This document shows positions 53,094-62,767 of a stretch of DNA of 64,000 nucleotides, one piece after another (the first letter of the stretch is position 1; the number at the start of each line of letters is the position of its first letter). A program made the position numbers and the translations under genes. The notes under the pieces are model-generated. The model saw nothing but the letters and a program-made list of their open reading frames with translations. It searched no databases and was not told the origin of the DNA. Origin of the DNA: CAMLDH01 sp966250375 (GTDB lineage: Bacteria; Pseudomonadota; Gammaproteobacteria; Burkholderiales; Burkholderiaceae_D); assembly GCA_966250375.1 (NCBI GenBank), contig CBINHE010000011.1, positions 1-64,000 on the forward strand. Reading direction: 5' to 3'.

Positions 53094-56000
53094 ATGTCCC
53101 AAAACCCCATCCCTATAGAGCCGGCCATTCGGCGATTCGCATTTTATTGGCGTCTTACCAAGCATTGTTGTAATTATGCCAATATCGCCACTCACCATAC
53201 GCTTGGAGCCTTGTTCAAATTGGCGGTGGTTGCCTACTTCATTTTTTGTGCATTGCTTTTAACGCTTCGTTACGGCATTTTGCCTAATATCGACTATTAC
53301 AAGACGGACGTCGAGCAATTAGCATCGCGCGCGATCGGCAAGCCGGTGTCAATTGGAACAATTTACGCGTCCTGGAAAGGCTTGCGGCCGTATCTGTTCC
53401 TCGGCGGGGTGGTGATTCATGACAAGAACGGCCGCGAGGCATTGAATTTGCCGGGAGTCGCAGCCACCTTTTCGTGGTGGTCGGTTCTTGCCGCCGATGT
53501 GCGGCTTCACAAGCTTGTAATCAGCCGCCCCGATCTGGATATACAGCGCGATGCACAAGGCAATTTATTTGTGGCGGGCATTTTGATCGACACTAAAAAA
53601 AGTGGCGATGGCAAGGGTGCCGACTGGGTCTTGTCGCAGCGCGAAATCGTGATCCGCGATGGGCGACTGCGCTGGAACGATGATCAGCGTGGTGCATCGG
53701 AATTGGCGCTGGAGGGCATTACGTTCGTTTTGCGTAATGATTGGCAGCATCACAGGCTTGCGTTCAAGGCAACGCCGCCTGCATCGTTTGCCGCACCACT
53801 TGAGGTGCGTGCCGCTTTTGATCATCCGTACTTTGCACGAAAGATATCCGACCCCTCACAATGGACTGGTGAACTGTATGCTGATTTGGAGAATACCGAT
53901 CTGGCAGTTTGGAAAGCCTATGTCGACTATCCAATCAAAGTACAGCAAGGCAAAGGCGCGGTACGCGCGTGGCTGAATTTTGATCGTGCCAAAGTTGCCG
54001 ATTTTACTGCCGACCTGATGTTGTCAAATGTATCGACCCAGCTTGGAAAAGACTTGCAACCCTTGAACTTGGTGCAAGTGACCGGACGGGTATCCATGCG
54101 CGAAGAATTCGATCCGAAGCTGACGGATGGAGCCTTGACGTTCGGCGGACAAGGGCACTCGATTTCGTTGACCGATTTTTCATTGCAGACCGATGATGGC
54201 CTGATTTTGCCAGCGACAACAATCAGTGAAACTTTCATTCCTGCTAAAAACGGCCATCCGGGAAAAACCGAAATCAAGGCCAAATCGCTGGACTTGCATA
54301 CGCTGGCAAATTTTGTCGAGCGTTTGCCGTTGCCGGCGGCGCAGCGCCGGATTTTAGCCGATGCTTCGCCGAGCGGACAGGTGAAGGATTTTTCCGCGCA
54401 ATGGCAGGGAATTTATCCCGCTATATCGTCGTACAGCATAAAAGGACAATTCATTGACTTGTCGATGAAAGCACAAGCCGCGCGCCCGGCGCGGCCCAAG
54501 ACGGAAAAAACACCGGCCCAGGCAGCGATACCCGCGATCCCGGGATTCGAAAATCTGACCGGACGCATCGATGCGAACGATAAAGGCGGCACTTTTAATC
54601 TCGCTTCCGATCAGTTCAAGCTCAATGTGGCGGACTATTTCAGCGAACCGGTGATGCAATTCAATCGATTGAATATGCAGGCGAGCTGGATATTCCTGGG
54701 GAAAGATCAGCTTCTGCTGGATATAGCCAAGATGGATTTTGTTCAGGACGGTCTGATTGCGTCGATGTCAGGCAAGCACTTGATGCCGCTTGCGCCACCG
54801 AACGGCAAACATTTTGGCGCGATCGACATGACGGCACATATCGCTCGATTTGACATCAACAAGATCGGCCGTTATCTGCCGCGGCAAACACCGGAACATT
54901 TGCGCGACTGGCTCACAGGCAGTTTGCAAGACGGCATCGCCAAGGATGTCCGCATCAAGCTGAAGGGCGATCTGGCGCGGTTTCCGTTTCACGCCACGTC
55001 ACCGAATGACAAGCCTGTCGGCGAATTCACCGTCGCCGGCAAAATCGAAAATGGCAAGCTGAATTATTCACCCGGTCACTTTGCCAAGGATGGTAAAGCG
55101 CCATTGTGGCCGCAACTGGAAGAGATTAACGGCACCATTGAATTTGACCGTACGCGCATGGAGATCAATGCCGAGAGCGCCAAAACGCACGGCGTTGCAA
55201 TATCCAAGGCCAAAGTGAGCATTGCTGATCTATTGGCGCACGACATGCTGCTGGTGGCTGACGGCAGCGTTGACGGATCATTGCAAGACTTTGTCCGCTA
55301 TACGGTGGACAGCCCGGTGTCGGAATGGATCGGGCACTTTACCGAAGAAACCAGGGCCGGCGGCAATGCCAAGCTTGCGCTGAAATTGCAGTTGCCGTTA
55401 ATGCGCCTTATTGAATCCAAGGTGGAGGGCACGCTGCAGTTTGCAAACAATGAGGTAACCCTGCAAAACGCCATGCCGCCATTGTTGTCGACTGTAGGAA
55501 AGCTGGATTTCAACGAACGAGGCTTGACGCTCAAAGGCATCAAGGCCAATTTCGTCGGAGGACCGCTTACAGTCACGGGCGGCAGCCAGCGCGACGGCAG
55601 TATCGTGATCAAGGCCGAGGGAAGCATGTCGTCAGCCGGTCTTCGCAAGGCTTACCCCACGCCGGCCATGCAACGCTTGTCGCAACGCATTACGGGCAGC
55701 ACCCGCTATAACGCGTCGATCAGCATTAAAAATAAGCGCCCGGAAATCGTGGTCGAGTCGAGTATGCAAGGAATGGGGATTGATTTTCCAGTGCCGTTAC
55801 GCAAGGCTGCAAATGAGAGTCTGCCGTTGAAATTCGAATTGACGGCTTTGCCGGCGGACGAAGCCGCAACAACACGCGACGAGATGAAATTGTCGCTGGG
55901 TTCCGCGATCGCCGCTCGGTATGTGCGCCAGAAGTCGCAGGAAAGAAATGCGGCATGGCAGGTGGTGCGCGGCGGCATCGGCGTCAACGTACCGGCACCG

Positions 56001-57296
56001 CAGCCCGATAGCGGGTTGATTGCGAATGTCAGCTTGAAGTCGCTCAATATCGATGCCTGGAGCAATATGGTGACGTCGATCGTCGGCAGCGACAAGCAAA
56101 AAAGCGCCGGCGCCACAAGTGCGCCCGATGCGTTAAACATCGCACAATACATTGAACCGGAGGTGTTGGCCGCACACGCGAGCGAGTTGATTGTGATCGG
56201 CAAAAAGCTGGATAACGTGGTGGTCGGCGCGTCGCATCAGAAAGGCGTATGGCAGGCCAATATCGATTCCGAGCAGGCGTCCGGTTATGTGACATGGAAC
56301 GAGGGGCAGGCGGGACAAGGGCTGGGCAAGGTAAGCGCACGCTTGGCGTCCTTGATCATTCCAAAGTCCGCCGCATTGGATGTGACGGATCTACTGGAAG
56401 GAAAGCATGCGTCGACGCAGATTCCGAGTCTGGATATCGTGGCTGAAAATTTCGAATTGTTTGGCAAGAAATTGGGCCGCCTTGAATTGGCCGCCAATAA
56501 CATAGTGGCACCCGCGACAAGGGAATGGCACATCAATAAATTGTCGCTCGTGAACCCGGATGCCGAACTGAAGGCGTCCGGAAAATGGAGCGCCAAGGAT
56601 GGCAACAATGTCTCCAATCTGGTGTATGAGCTCGAGATCGGCAACGCTGGAAAACTGCTCGACCGGTTCGGTTTCAGCAATGTGCTGCGCGGCGGCAAGG
56701 GTAAAATGGACGGTGATATCAATTGGAAAGGGCTACCGTTTGGACTGGATATTCCGAGCCTGTCCGGCCAGTTCAAGCTGGATCTGACGAGGGGACAGTT
56801 CCTGAAAGTAGACCCGGGGGCAGCCAAGCTACTAGGGGTGCTGAGTCTGCAGGCATTGCCCCGCCGCTTGACACTGGATTTCCGAGATGTGTTTTCGGAA
56901 GGATTTTCGTTTGACGGCATTGCTGCCACTGCAAACATAGCGCAAGGCTTGGTCAAGACTGACAATTTCAAGATGCGCAGCGTAAACGCGACAGTGCTGA
57001 TGGATGGCACTGCCGACATTGCCAATGAATCGCAAAATATGCATGTGGTGGTACTCCCCGAAATCAATGCCGGTGCCGCATCGGTCGTGTACGCGCTGGC
57101 AGTCAACCCGGTCATTGGCGTGGGCAGTTTTTTGGCGCAATTGTTCCTGCGCGAACCCTTAATACGCGCATTTACATATGAATATCAGATTACCGGACCG
57201 TGGAAGGATCCGGTTGTAACGAAGCTGGAACGCAAGGCGAAAACCGAACCGAAAGCGCCCGCTTCATCGATGGACGGCATGGAGAAAGCTGGCTGA
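53094..57296 (+). CDS. yhdP: YhdP-family AsmA-like envelope protein
   Basis: A 1400-residue protein with one N-terminal membrane helix (LFKLAVVAYFIFCALLLTLRYG) and a very long periplasmic part rich in beta strands. It belongs to the YhdP/TIGR02099 group (DUF3971 and AsmA-like C-terminal domain, with GLVKTDNFKMRS and LPEINAGAASVVYALAVNP near the end). These bridge-like proteins are now thought to carry phospholipids from the inner to the outer membrane. The following nitrilase starts 4 bp after the stop, a conserved arrangement in proteobacteria. Confidence 0.93.
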   Translation: MSQNPIPIEPAIRRFAFYWRLTKHCCNYANIATHHTLGALFKLAVVAYFIFCALLLTLRYGILPNIDYYKTDVEQLASRAIGKPVSIGTIYASWKGLRPYLFLGGVVIHDKNGREALNLPGVAATFSWWSVLAADVRLHKLVISRPDLDIQRDAQGNLFVAGILIDTKKSGDGKGADWVLSQREIVIRDGRLRWNDDQRGASELALEGITFVLRNDWQHHRLAFKATPPASFAAPLEVRAAFDHPYFARKISDPSQWTGELYADLENTDLAVWKAYVDYPIKVQQGKGAVRAWLNFDRAKVADFTADLMLSNVSTQLGKDLQPLNLVQVTGRVSMREEFDPKLTDGALTFGGQGHSISLTDFSLQTDDGLILPATTISETFIPAKNGHPGKTEIKAKSLDLHTLANFVERLPLPAAQRRILADASPSGQVKDFSAQWQGIYPAISSYSIKGQFIDLSMKAQAARPARPKTEKTPAQAAIPAIPGFENLTGRIDANDKGGTFNLASDQFKLNVADYFSEPVMQFNRLNMQASWIFLGKDQLLLDIAKMDFVQDGLIASMSGKHLMPLAPPNGKHFGAIDMTAHIARFDINKIGRYLPRQTPEHLRDWLTGSLQDGIAKDVRIKLKGDLARFPFHATSPNDKPVGEFTVAGKIENGKLNYSPGHFAKDGKAPLWPQLEEINGTIEFDRTRMEINAESAKTHGVAISKAKVSIADLLAHDMLLVADGSVDGSLQDFVRYTVDSPVSEWIGHFTEETRAGGNAKLALKLQLPLMRLIESKVEGTLQFANNEVTLQNAMPPLLSTVGKLDFNERGLTLKGIKANFVGGPLTVTGGSQRDGSIVIKAEGSMSSAGLRKAYPTPAMQRLSQRITGSTRYNASISIKNKRPEIVVESSMQGMGIDFPVPLRKAANESLPLKFELTALPADEAATTRDEMKLSLGSAIAARYVRQKSQERNAAWQVVRGGIGVNVPAPQPDSGLIANVSLKSLNIDAWSNMVTSIVGSDKQKSAGATSAPDALNIAQYIEPEVLAAHASELIVIGKKLDNVVVGASHQKGVWQANIDSEQASGYVTWNEGQAGQGLGKVSARLASLIIPKSAALDVTDLLEGKHASTQIPSLDIVAENFELFGKKLGRLELAANNIVAPATREWHINKLSLVNPDAELKASGKWSAKDGNNVSNLVYELEIGNAGKLLDRFGFSNVLRGGKGKMDGDINWKGLPFGLDIPSLSGQFKLDLTRGQFLKVDPGAAKLLGVLSLQALPRRLTLDFRDVFSEGFSFDGIAATANIAQGLVKTDNFKMRSVNATVLMDGTADIANESQNMHVVVLPEINAGAASVVYALAVNPVIGVGSFLAQLFLREPLIRAFTYEYQITGPWKDPVVTKLERKAKTEPKAPASSMDGMEKAG

Positions 57297-57300
57297 AAAT

Positions 57301-58110
57301 ATGACTAATACAACTATCAAGATCGCTGCTGTGCAAATGGTGTCCACGCCCGTGCTGGAAGAGAATTTCGCAACGGCACGGCGCTTGATTGCACAAGCGG
57401 TGCAACAAGGCGCACAACTCGTGCTCCTACCCGAATACTGGCCGGCTATGGGGATGCAGGAAGCCGACAAGATAGCTTATGCGGAACTTCCTGATGTCGG
57501 GCCGATTCAGAAATTCATGTCAGACATGGCGCGCGAACATCGGATCTGGCTGATCGGCGGCACGCTGCCGATGGCAACCGCGGAACCGGGCAAGGTATTG
57601 AATAGCTCGATCGTATATGACCCCGCCGGTGTGCGGATCGCACGGTATGACAAGATCCATTTGTTCAGCTTTACCCGCGGCGAGGAATCGTACGATGAGG
57701 CGCGCACTATCATGCATGGCGCTGAAATTACAAGTTTTGATGCGCCGTTCGGCAAGGTCGGACTTTCGGTCTGCTACGATTTGCGCTTTCCGGAGCTATA
57801 TCGCGCGCTGGGCGACTGTACATTGATCGTGGTGCCTGCTGCGTTTACCTATACTACTGGCAAGGCCCATTGGGAAATTCTGTTGCGTGCGCGGGCGGTC
57901 GAAAATCAGTGCTACGTGCTTGCTGCTGCACAAGGCGGACATCACCCGAATGGTCGCCGCACTTGGGGGCACAGCATGCTGATTGACCCGTGGGGTGAGG
58001 TTAAGGCGGTTTTGCCGGAAGGCGAGGGGATTGTCATTGGCGACATCGAGCCCCACCATTTGCGGCGGGTACGCGAAAGTTTGCCCGCTCTGAAACACCG
58101 GAAATTGTAA
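57301..58110 (+). CDS. Nitrilase-superfamily amidohydrolase (deaminated glutathione amidase-like)
   Basis: 269-residue carbon-nitrogen hydrolase with the complete triad: Glu in LVLLPEYWPAMG, Lys in YDKIHLFSFTRG and Cys in GLSVCYDLRFPELYRAL. The sequence is closest to the NIT1/YbeM group, which repairs deaminated glutathione. It is translationally close to yhdP (4 bp) and precedes tldD. The exact substrate is inferred from similarity. Confidence 0.92.
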   Translation: MTNTTIKIAAVQMVSTPVLEENFATARRLIAQAVQQGAQLVLLPEYWPAMGMQEADKIAYAELPDVGPIQKFMSDMAREHRIWLIGGTLPMATAEPGKVLNSSIVYDPAGVRIARYDKIHLFSFTRGEESYDEARTIMHGAEITSFDAPFGKVGLSVCYDLRFPELYRALGDCTLIVVPAAFTYTTGKAHWEILLRARAVENQCYVLAAAQGGHHPNGRRTWGHSMLIDPWGEVKAVLPEGEGIVIGDIEPHHLRRVRESLPALKHRKL

Positions 58111-58232
58111 GGGTCATAGGGACCGAATAGTATGTGTGAATGTTCGTGAACGTTCCATTCGCGAGATGTTCTACAATCCAGTAATCCAGAAGTTAATTTA
58201 ACGCGCGACCCAAGTCGCCAAAACTAACCACC

Positions 58233-59693
58233 ATGAATCTATTTGAACCGAATCTCCAGACGCTGGCTGTCGCTCGCGATGTGTTGCTCACGCCATTCGG
58301 ACTGGATGAAGCAAAATTGCTAAAAGCCTTGGGCACGATGTTTACGCACAAGGTCGATTACGCCGATTTGTATTTTCAGTTTACCAAGAACGAAGGTTGG
58401 AGCCTGGAAGAAGGCATCGTCAAGACCGGCAGTTTTTCGATCGATCAAGGCGTCGGCGTACGCGCAGTGTCGGGTGACAAGACCGCGTTCTCGTATTCGG
58501 ATGAAATTTCCGAGCAGGCATTGCTCGACGCTGCAGCAGCGACACGCACGATTGCACGGCGTGGCGCCGGCAAGATCAAGGTTGCATCGTCGGTGCAGGC
58601 CTCCGGCGGCCGCACCTTGTACTTGCCGCATGATCCGCTCACCTCGCTCGACGCGACCGAAAAAGTGAAGCTGCTTGAAAAAATCGAGCGCATCGCACGC
58701 GCCAGGGATCCACGCGTGGTGCAAGTGATGGCCGGTTTGGCGGGTGAATATGATGTGGTGCTGGTAGTGCGCAGCGACGGTGTGCTGGCTGCCGATATCC
58801 GGCCGTTGGTGCGAGTATCGATTACGGTGATCGCAGAACAGGATGGCCGCCGCGAGATGGGTGCGAGCGGTGGCGGCGGACGCTACAGTTACGCTTATTT
58901 CACCGATGCATTGCTGGAGAAGTACGCGGCCGAAGCGGTTGATTCTGCGCTTGTCAATCTGGATGCGCGTCCCGCGCCGGCCGGTCCGATGACGGTCGTG
59001 CTTGGTCCGGGCTGGCCCGGCATCCTGCTGCACGAGGCGATCGGCCACGGTCTCGAAGGCGATTTTAATCGCAAAGGTTCCAGCACCTTCTCCGGCCGCA
59101 TCGGCGAGCGCGTCGCCACCAAAGGCGTCACGGTGGTCGATGACGGCACCATCGCCGATCGCCGCGGTTCATTGAACATCGATGACGAAGGCAATGCGAC
59201 CCAATGCACGACCCTGATCGAGGATGGCATCCTGAAAGGCTACATTCAAGACACGATGAATGCGCGCCTCATGAATATGCCGGTAACCGGCAATGCGCGC
59301 CGCGAGTCATTCGCGCACTTGCCGATGCCGCGCATGACCAACACTTACATGCTGGGTGGCGACAAGGATCCGGCTGAAATCATTGCATCGGTCAAGAACG
59401 GTTTGTATGCAGTCAATTTCGGTGGCGGCCAGGTGGATATCACCAACGGCAAGTTTGTTTTCTCCGCCAGCGAAGCGTACATGATCGAAGACGGCAAGGT
59501 GACTTATCCAGTCAAGGGCGCGACATTGATCGGTAACGGTCCCGATGTGTTGAATCGGGTATCGATGGTCGGTAACGATATGCGGCTCGACAGTGGCATC
59601 GGCGTGTGCGGCAAGGAAGGGCAGAGCGTGCCGGTCGGTGTTGGACAACCAACCTTGCGCCTTGATGGCGTGACGGTGGGTGGGACGGCGTAA
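58233..59693 (+). CDS. tldD: TldD metalloprotease
   Basis: 486-residue zinc protease subunit acting with TldE/PmbA to degrade unfolded or modified peptides. The zinc motif HEAIGHGLEGD is intact, followed by the C-terminal domain with GGGQVDITNGKFVF and GNDMRLDSGIGVCGKEGQ. The order yhdP-nitrilase-tldD is conserved in many proteobacteria. PmbA is not in this window. Confidence 0.96.
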   Translation: MNLFEPNLQTLAVARDVLLTPFGLDEAKLLKALGTMFTHKVDYADLYFQFTKNEGWSLEEGIVKTGSFSIDQGVGVRAVSGDKTAFSYSDEISEQALLDAAAATRTIARRGAGKIKVASSVQASGGRTLYLPHDPLTSLDATEKVKLLEKIERIARARDPRVVQVMAGLAGEYDVVLVVRSDGVLAADIRPLVRVSITVIAEQDGRREMGASGGGGRYSYAYFTDALLEKYAAEAVDSALVNLDARPAPAGPMTVVLGPGWPGILLHEAIGHGLEGDFNRKGSSTFSGRIGERVATKGVTVVDDGTIADRRGSLNIDDEGNATQCTTLIEDGILKGYIQDTMNARLMNMPVTGNARRESFAHLPMPRMTNTYMLGGDKDPAEIIASVKNGLYAVNFGGGQVDITNGKFVFSASEAYMIEDGKVTYPVKGATLIGNGPDVLNRVSMVGNDMRLDSGIGVCGKEGQSVPVGVGQPTLRLDGVTVGGTA

Positions 59694-59766
59694 GGCATCC
59701 GACCCTCGCAAGCCAAGCGAATGTCATATGTTGGATTAACGACAAGGCACTTTTGTGCGCTTTGGC

Positions 59767-59795
59767 TTGCAAAACACCATAATTTATTGCACTAT
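59767..59795 (+). promoter_or_regulatory. Candidate promoter of the aroG leader
   Basis: TTGCAA (59767-59772) and CACTAT (59790-59795) stand 17 bases apart, which would start the transcript near 59802, about 27 bases before the leader peptide. A prediction from consensus only. Confidence 0.4.
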
Positions 59796-59828
59796 TAGTT
59801 CAAATTCGATTCAAGCCACGTGAATACC

Positions 59829-59894
59829 ATGTCCTTCGCACACTTTTATTTTTACTTTAGCTATTCCAGCCCAACGGCGGTGGAGAAGCGGTAA
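59829..59894 (+). CDS. aroG leader peptide rich in Phe and Tyr
   Basis: A 21-codon open frame starting MSFAH and containing FYFYFSY: four Phe and three Tyr codons, six of the seven within codons 6-12. It ends in TAA at 59892-59894. It is too short for ordinary gene finders. Its position upstream of a terminator and of aroG identifies it as an attenuation leader: ribosomes stall here when charged Phe- or Tyr-tRNA is scarce. The start is ATG 59829, without a strong ribosome binding site but in the expected position. Confidence 0.85.
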   Translation: MSFAHFYFYFSYSSPTAVEKR

Positions 59895-59969
59895 GTTCAC
59901 GTAAAAGTAGCACACGATAAAAGAACCCAAACCGAATTCGAAAAAAACCGCCAGCGATGGCGGTTTTTT
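59876..59969 (+). promoter_or_regulatory. aroG transcription attenuator
   Basis: The terminator is an 11-bp stem (AAAAAACCGCC 59942-59952 with GGCGGTTTTTT 59959-59969) ending in T6. GGCGGT at 59876-59881, inside the end of the leader frame, can instead pair with ACCGCC at 59947-59952 and block it. A ribosome stalled at the Phe/Tyr codons would leave that segment free and allow read-through; one that reaches the stop codon covers it and lets the terminator form. Confidence 0.8.
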
Positions 59970-60019
59970 CATTTCTAGACTTAAAACTTACTTACTTAAA
60001 TTTTTGAACTGGAGAAAAC

Positions 60020-61084
60020 ATGCCGCGCACCGATGATTTACGCATCCGAGAAATGAAAGAGCTGACCCCACCGTCGCATCTCATTCGTGAATTTTCCTGC
60101 TCGGAAAAAGCGAGTAATACTGCCGCGAATGCGCGTACGGCGCTGCACCGCATTCTGCATGGTCAGGACGACCGCCTGATGATCGTGATCGGCCCGTGTT
60201 CGATTCACGATACCAAGGCCGCAATGGAGTATGCGCATCGCTTGGTCAAGGAACGTGAGCGTTTTATTGGCGAGCTGGAAATCGTGATGCGCGTGTATTT
60301 CGAAAAACCACGGACGACTGTCGGCTGGAAAGGCTTGATCAACGACCCGTACATGGACAATAGTTTCCGAATCAATGATGGTTTGCGTACTGCACGCGAG
60401 CTATTGTTGAACATTAATGAACTCGGCCTGCCGGCCGGCACCGAATTTCTCGATGTGATCAGTCCGCAATATATCGCCGACCTGATTAGTTGGGGGGCGA
60501 TCGGGGCGCGTACCACCGAGTCGCAAGTGCATCGCGAGCTGGCCTCGGGTTTGTCGTGTCCAGTCGGCTTCAAGAACGGCACCGACGGCAACATCAAGAT
60601 TGCAGTCGATGCGATCAAGGCCGCGTCGCAGCCCCACCATTTCCTGTCGGTCACCAAGGGCGGCCATTCTGCAATCGTCTCCACTAACGGTAACGAGGAT
60701 TGTCACATCATTTTACGCGGCGGCAAGACGCCGAACTATGATGTGGTCAGTGTGGAAGCCGCATGCAAAGACATTGCCGCCAACGGTTTGGCATCGCGCC
60801 TGATGATCGATGCATCGCATGCGAACAGCTCGAAAAAACCGGAAAATCAGGTTCCGGTATGCGCCGACATCGGCGCGCAAATCGCGGCAGGCGATACCCG
60901 TATCGTCGGCGTGATGATCGAGTCGCATCTGGTAGGTGGGCGTCAGGATCTGATTCCAGGCAAGGTGCTTACCTACGGTCAATCAGTGACCGATGGTTGC
61001 ATCGACTGGGATCAGAGCGTTGGCGTGCTGGAAGGTTTGGCAGAAGCAATCAAGCAGCGGCGTCTGAAGGACCCGGAAGCGTAA
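60020..61084 (+). CDS. aroG: 3-Deoxy-7-phosphoheptulonate synthase (DAHP synthase), AroG class
   Basis: 354-residue type I DAHP synthase, first enzyme of the shikimate pathway, joining phosphoenolpyruvate and erythrose 4-phosphate. Visible motifs are MIVIGPCSIHDTKAAMEYA, the PEP-binding KPRTTVGWKGLINDP, GTEFLDVISPQY, PVGFKNGTDG and DASHANSSKKPENQ. GGAG precedes the ATG. The leader at 59829-59969 suggests repression by Phe and Tyr supply at the level of transcription; feedback type cannot be read with certainty. Confidence 0.96.
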   Translation: MPRTDDLRIREMKELTPPSHLIREFSCSEKASNTAANARTALHRILHGQDDRLMIVIGPCSIHDTKAAMEYAHRLVKERERFIGELEIVMRVYFEKPRTTVGWKGLINDPYMDNSFRINDGLRTARELLLNINELGLPAGTEFLDVISPQYIADLISWGAIGARTTESQVHRELASGLSCPVGFKNGTDGNIKIAVDAIKAASQPHHFLSVTKGGHSAIVSTNGNEDCHIILRGGKTPNYDVVSVEAACKDIAANGLASRLMIDASHANSSKKPENQVPVCADIGAQIAAGDTRIVGVMIESHLVGGRQDLIPGKVLTYGQSVTDGCIDWDQSVGVLEGLAEAIKQRRLKDPEA

Positions 61085-61165
61085 TTGGCGTATCGGTTTG
61101 GGGAGCACGGGATTGCTTGTGCTTCACCATTTTTTTTAGTGCAGGGTTCTCGGCATCCCGCCGAT

Positions 61166-61807
61166 TCAATACCGTTTGGTCAGCGTCATTTGCTCGCCGT
61201 CGCGACGCATTTCCGTGCGCCGGAGGAAGGACATGCCGAGCAGCGCAAAGGGGAGTGCGTTGCTACGCTCATCTTGTACAACGGCATCCACTTGATTGAG
61301 TTCGATATCGCCGATTTTGACGGTATTGAGTTTGACCAAGTAGACCTGAACAGTGCCGTTGGCGGTGCTCGAGTAGCCAATTGTGCCGGTTTTGTAATTG
61401 ATTCCCAAGCGTAACGCATCAGATGCCGACAACGAGATCATGCTGGCACCTGTGTCTACCAGCATGCGTATTGTGCCACCATTGATTTGGCCCTGCGTCA
61501 CGAAATGGCCGTGCCCATCGGCTTGCAATGTTACGCTGGGCGCCCCGCTGGGTGCGGCTCGATTGACATGCTCTCCAATCCCGATAATTTGGCGTTTGCC
61601 ATTGGTTTCTATCGTCGCCGTGGATGCATTGACAGTGACGAGTTTGATGCCGTCCGCGGACGTGCTGCCGGCCGAATAGGTCTTGGGCGATCCGCCATCG
61701 ATCACTAGGACGGCTTTGCCGGGAAAGAGGCCGACCACACTTATGTCGGCTGCCTGCGCGGCATGGATGGCAAGGGATAGAACAGCAGCGAAAGCGATTT
61801 TGCGCAT
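61166..61807 (-). CDS. Exported retropepsin-like aspartic protease (TIGR02281-type)
   Basis: 213 residues. A signal peptide (AAVLSLAIHAAQA) is followed by a linker domain with IGEHVNRAAPS and a single-lobe aspartic protease domain: VTQGQINGGTIRMLVDTGASMISLS holds the DTGA active site, and LLGMSFLRRTEMR the C-terminal part. As a single lobe it must dimerise to be active. Function unknown; related proteins are periplasmic. It is convergent with aroG. Confidence 0.88.
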   Translation of the reverse strand: MRKIAFAAVLSLAIHAAQAADISVVGLFPGKAVLVIDGGSPKTYSAGSTSADGIKLVTVNASTATIETNGKRQIIGIGEHVNRAAPSGAPSVTLQADGHGHFVTQGQINGGTIRMLVDTGASMISLSASDALRLGINYKTGTIGYSSTANGTVQVYLVKLNTVKIGDIELNQVDAVVQDERSNALPFALLGMSFLRRTEMRRDGEQMTLTKRY

Positions 61808-61822
61808 TGGATAGGGAATTGG

Positions 61823-62109
61823 TTAAAACAGTGGTTCCGGCACGATTTTCTGGTGCAGGTACAGCAACATATAAAATCTTCCCACACTTCAGTCGGAAAT
61901 CCGACGCGGTCTCCACGTTCATCCATGGTGAGTTTGCGGAAATAGGCATTCAATTCCCGGTAACCTCACATTGCCTGAATCGCATCGAGAACGCGTGGAA
62001 GGCCCTCCTTGAGCGCGGTTTGATAGCGATCGGGCGAAAACACAGGCAATGTTACATGCGGTGCGTCCGGTGCTCTTGCGCGTGCCGCGGAAAATTCATG
62101 GTGAGCCAT
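61823..62109 (-). pseudogene. Broken small conserved gene downstream of yajQ
   Basis: Read on the minus strand from ATG 62109, after a GGGGAAG ribosome binding site, the frame gives MAHHEFSAARARAPDAPHV and continues for 47 codons to a TGA at 61966-61968. The same frame then continues in good protein sequence (GYRELNAYFRKLTMDERGD and EVWEDF). A lost T in the run at 61873-61876 would restore the end MLLYLHQKIVPEPLF. Intact, it would be about 95 residues. Either a real pseudogene or a sequence with two errors. The family is not named here. Confidence 0.65.
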
Positions 62110-62136
62110 AATCTTCCCCGGCCAGAGTTATGGTTT

Positions 62137-62622
62137 TCAGTCGCGGAAATTGTTGAACTCCAGCGGCAAATCCGCCACCTCCTTGCGCAATAGCGCCATC
62201 GATGCCTGCAAGTCGTCGCGTTTCGCGCCGGTGATGCGTACTGTGTCGCCTTGAATGCTGGCTTGCACTTTCATTTTGCTGTCCTTGATGATGCGGACGA
62301 TTTTCTTGGCTGCGTCGGACTCGATACCGTTTTTGATCTTGATGACTTGCTTGACCTTGTCGCCGCCGATTTTCTCGATTTTGCCAATGTCCAGAAATCG
62401 CACATCGACATTGCGCTTGACCATTTTGGCGGTCAACACGTCACGTACTTGGCCCAATTGAAACTCGGAATCCGCATACGCGGTCAGATCGCGCTCTTTC
62501 TGTTCGACGCGGGCATCGCTCCCCTTGAAATCGAAACGAGTGGTAATTTCCTTGTTGGCCTGATCGACTGCATTTTTGACTTCGACTATATTGGCTTCAG
62601 ATACAACATCAAACGATGGCAT
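62137..62622 (-). CDS. yajQ: YajQ-family nucleotide-binding protein
   Basis: 161-residue protein of the YajQ family (UPF0234), two ferredoxin-like domains. It begins MPSFDVVSEANIVEVKNAVD and contains TTRFDFKGSDARVEQKERD and KMKVQASIQGDTVRITGAKRD, given here in pieces of the family core. A Xanthomonas homolog binds cyclic di-GMP and influences virulence; other homologs bind nucleic acid or nucleotides. It is divergent from murB and is followed by a broken gene. Confidence 0.95.
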   Translation of the reverse strand: MPSFDVVSEANIVEVKNAVDQANKEITTRFDFKGSDARVEQKERDLTAYADSEFQLGQVRDVLTAKMVKRNVDVRFLDIGKIEKIGGDKVKQVIKIKNGIESDAAKKIVRIIKDSKMKVQASIQGDTVRITGAKRDDLQASMALLRKEVADLPLEFNNFRD

Positions 62623-62767
62623 GATTCATTTTCCTTTGATCGCACTTATTCGAGTGGCGGACATTGCTATTAGATTATTAACGGCCCATTCTAGCGAACA
62701 AAAAACCAGGTGGCTAGAGGGGCAACCAGATCGGTTGAACGACACTTGCGACTATAATCGCCTCGCT

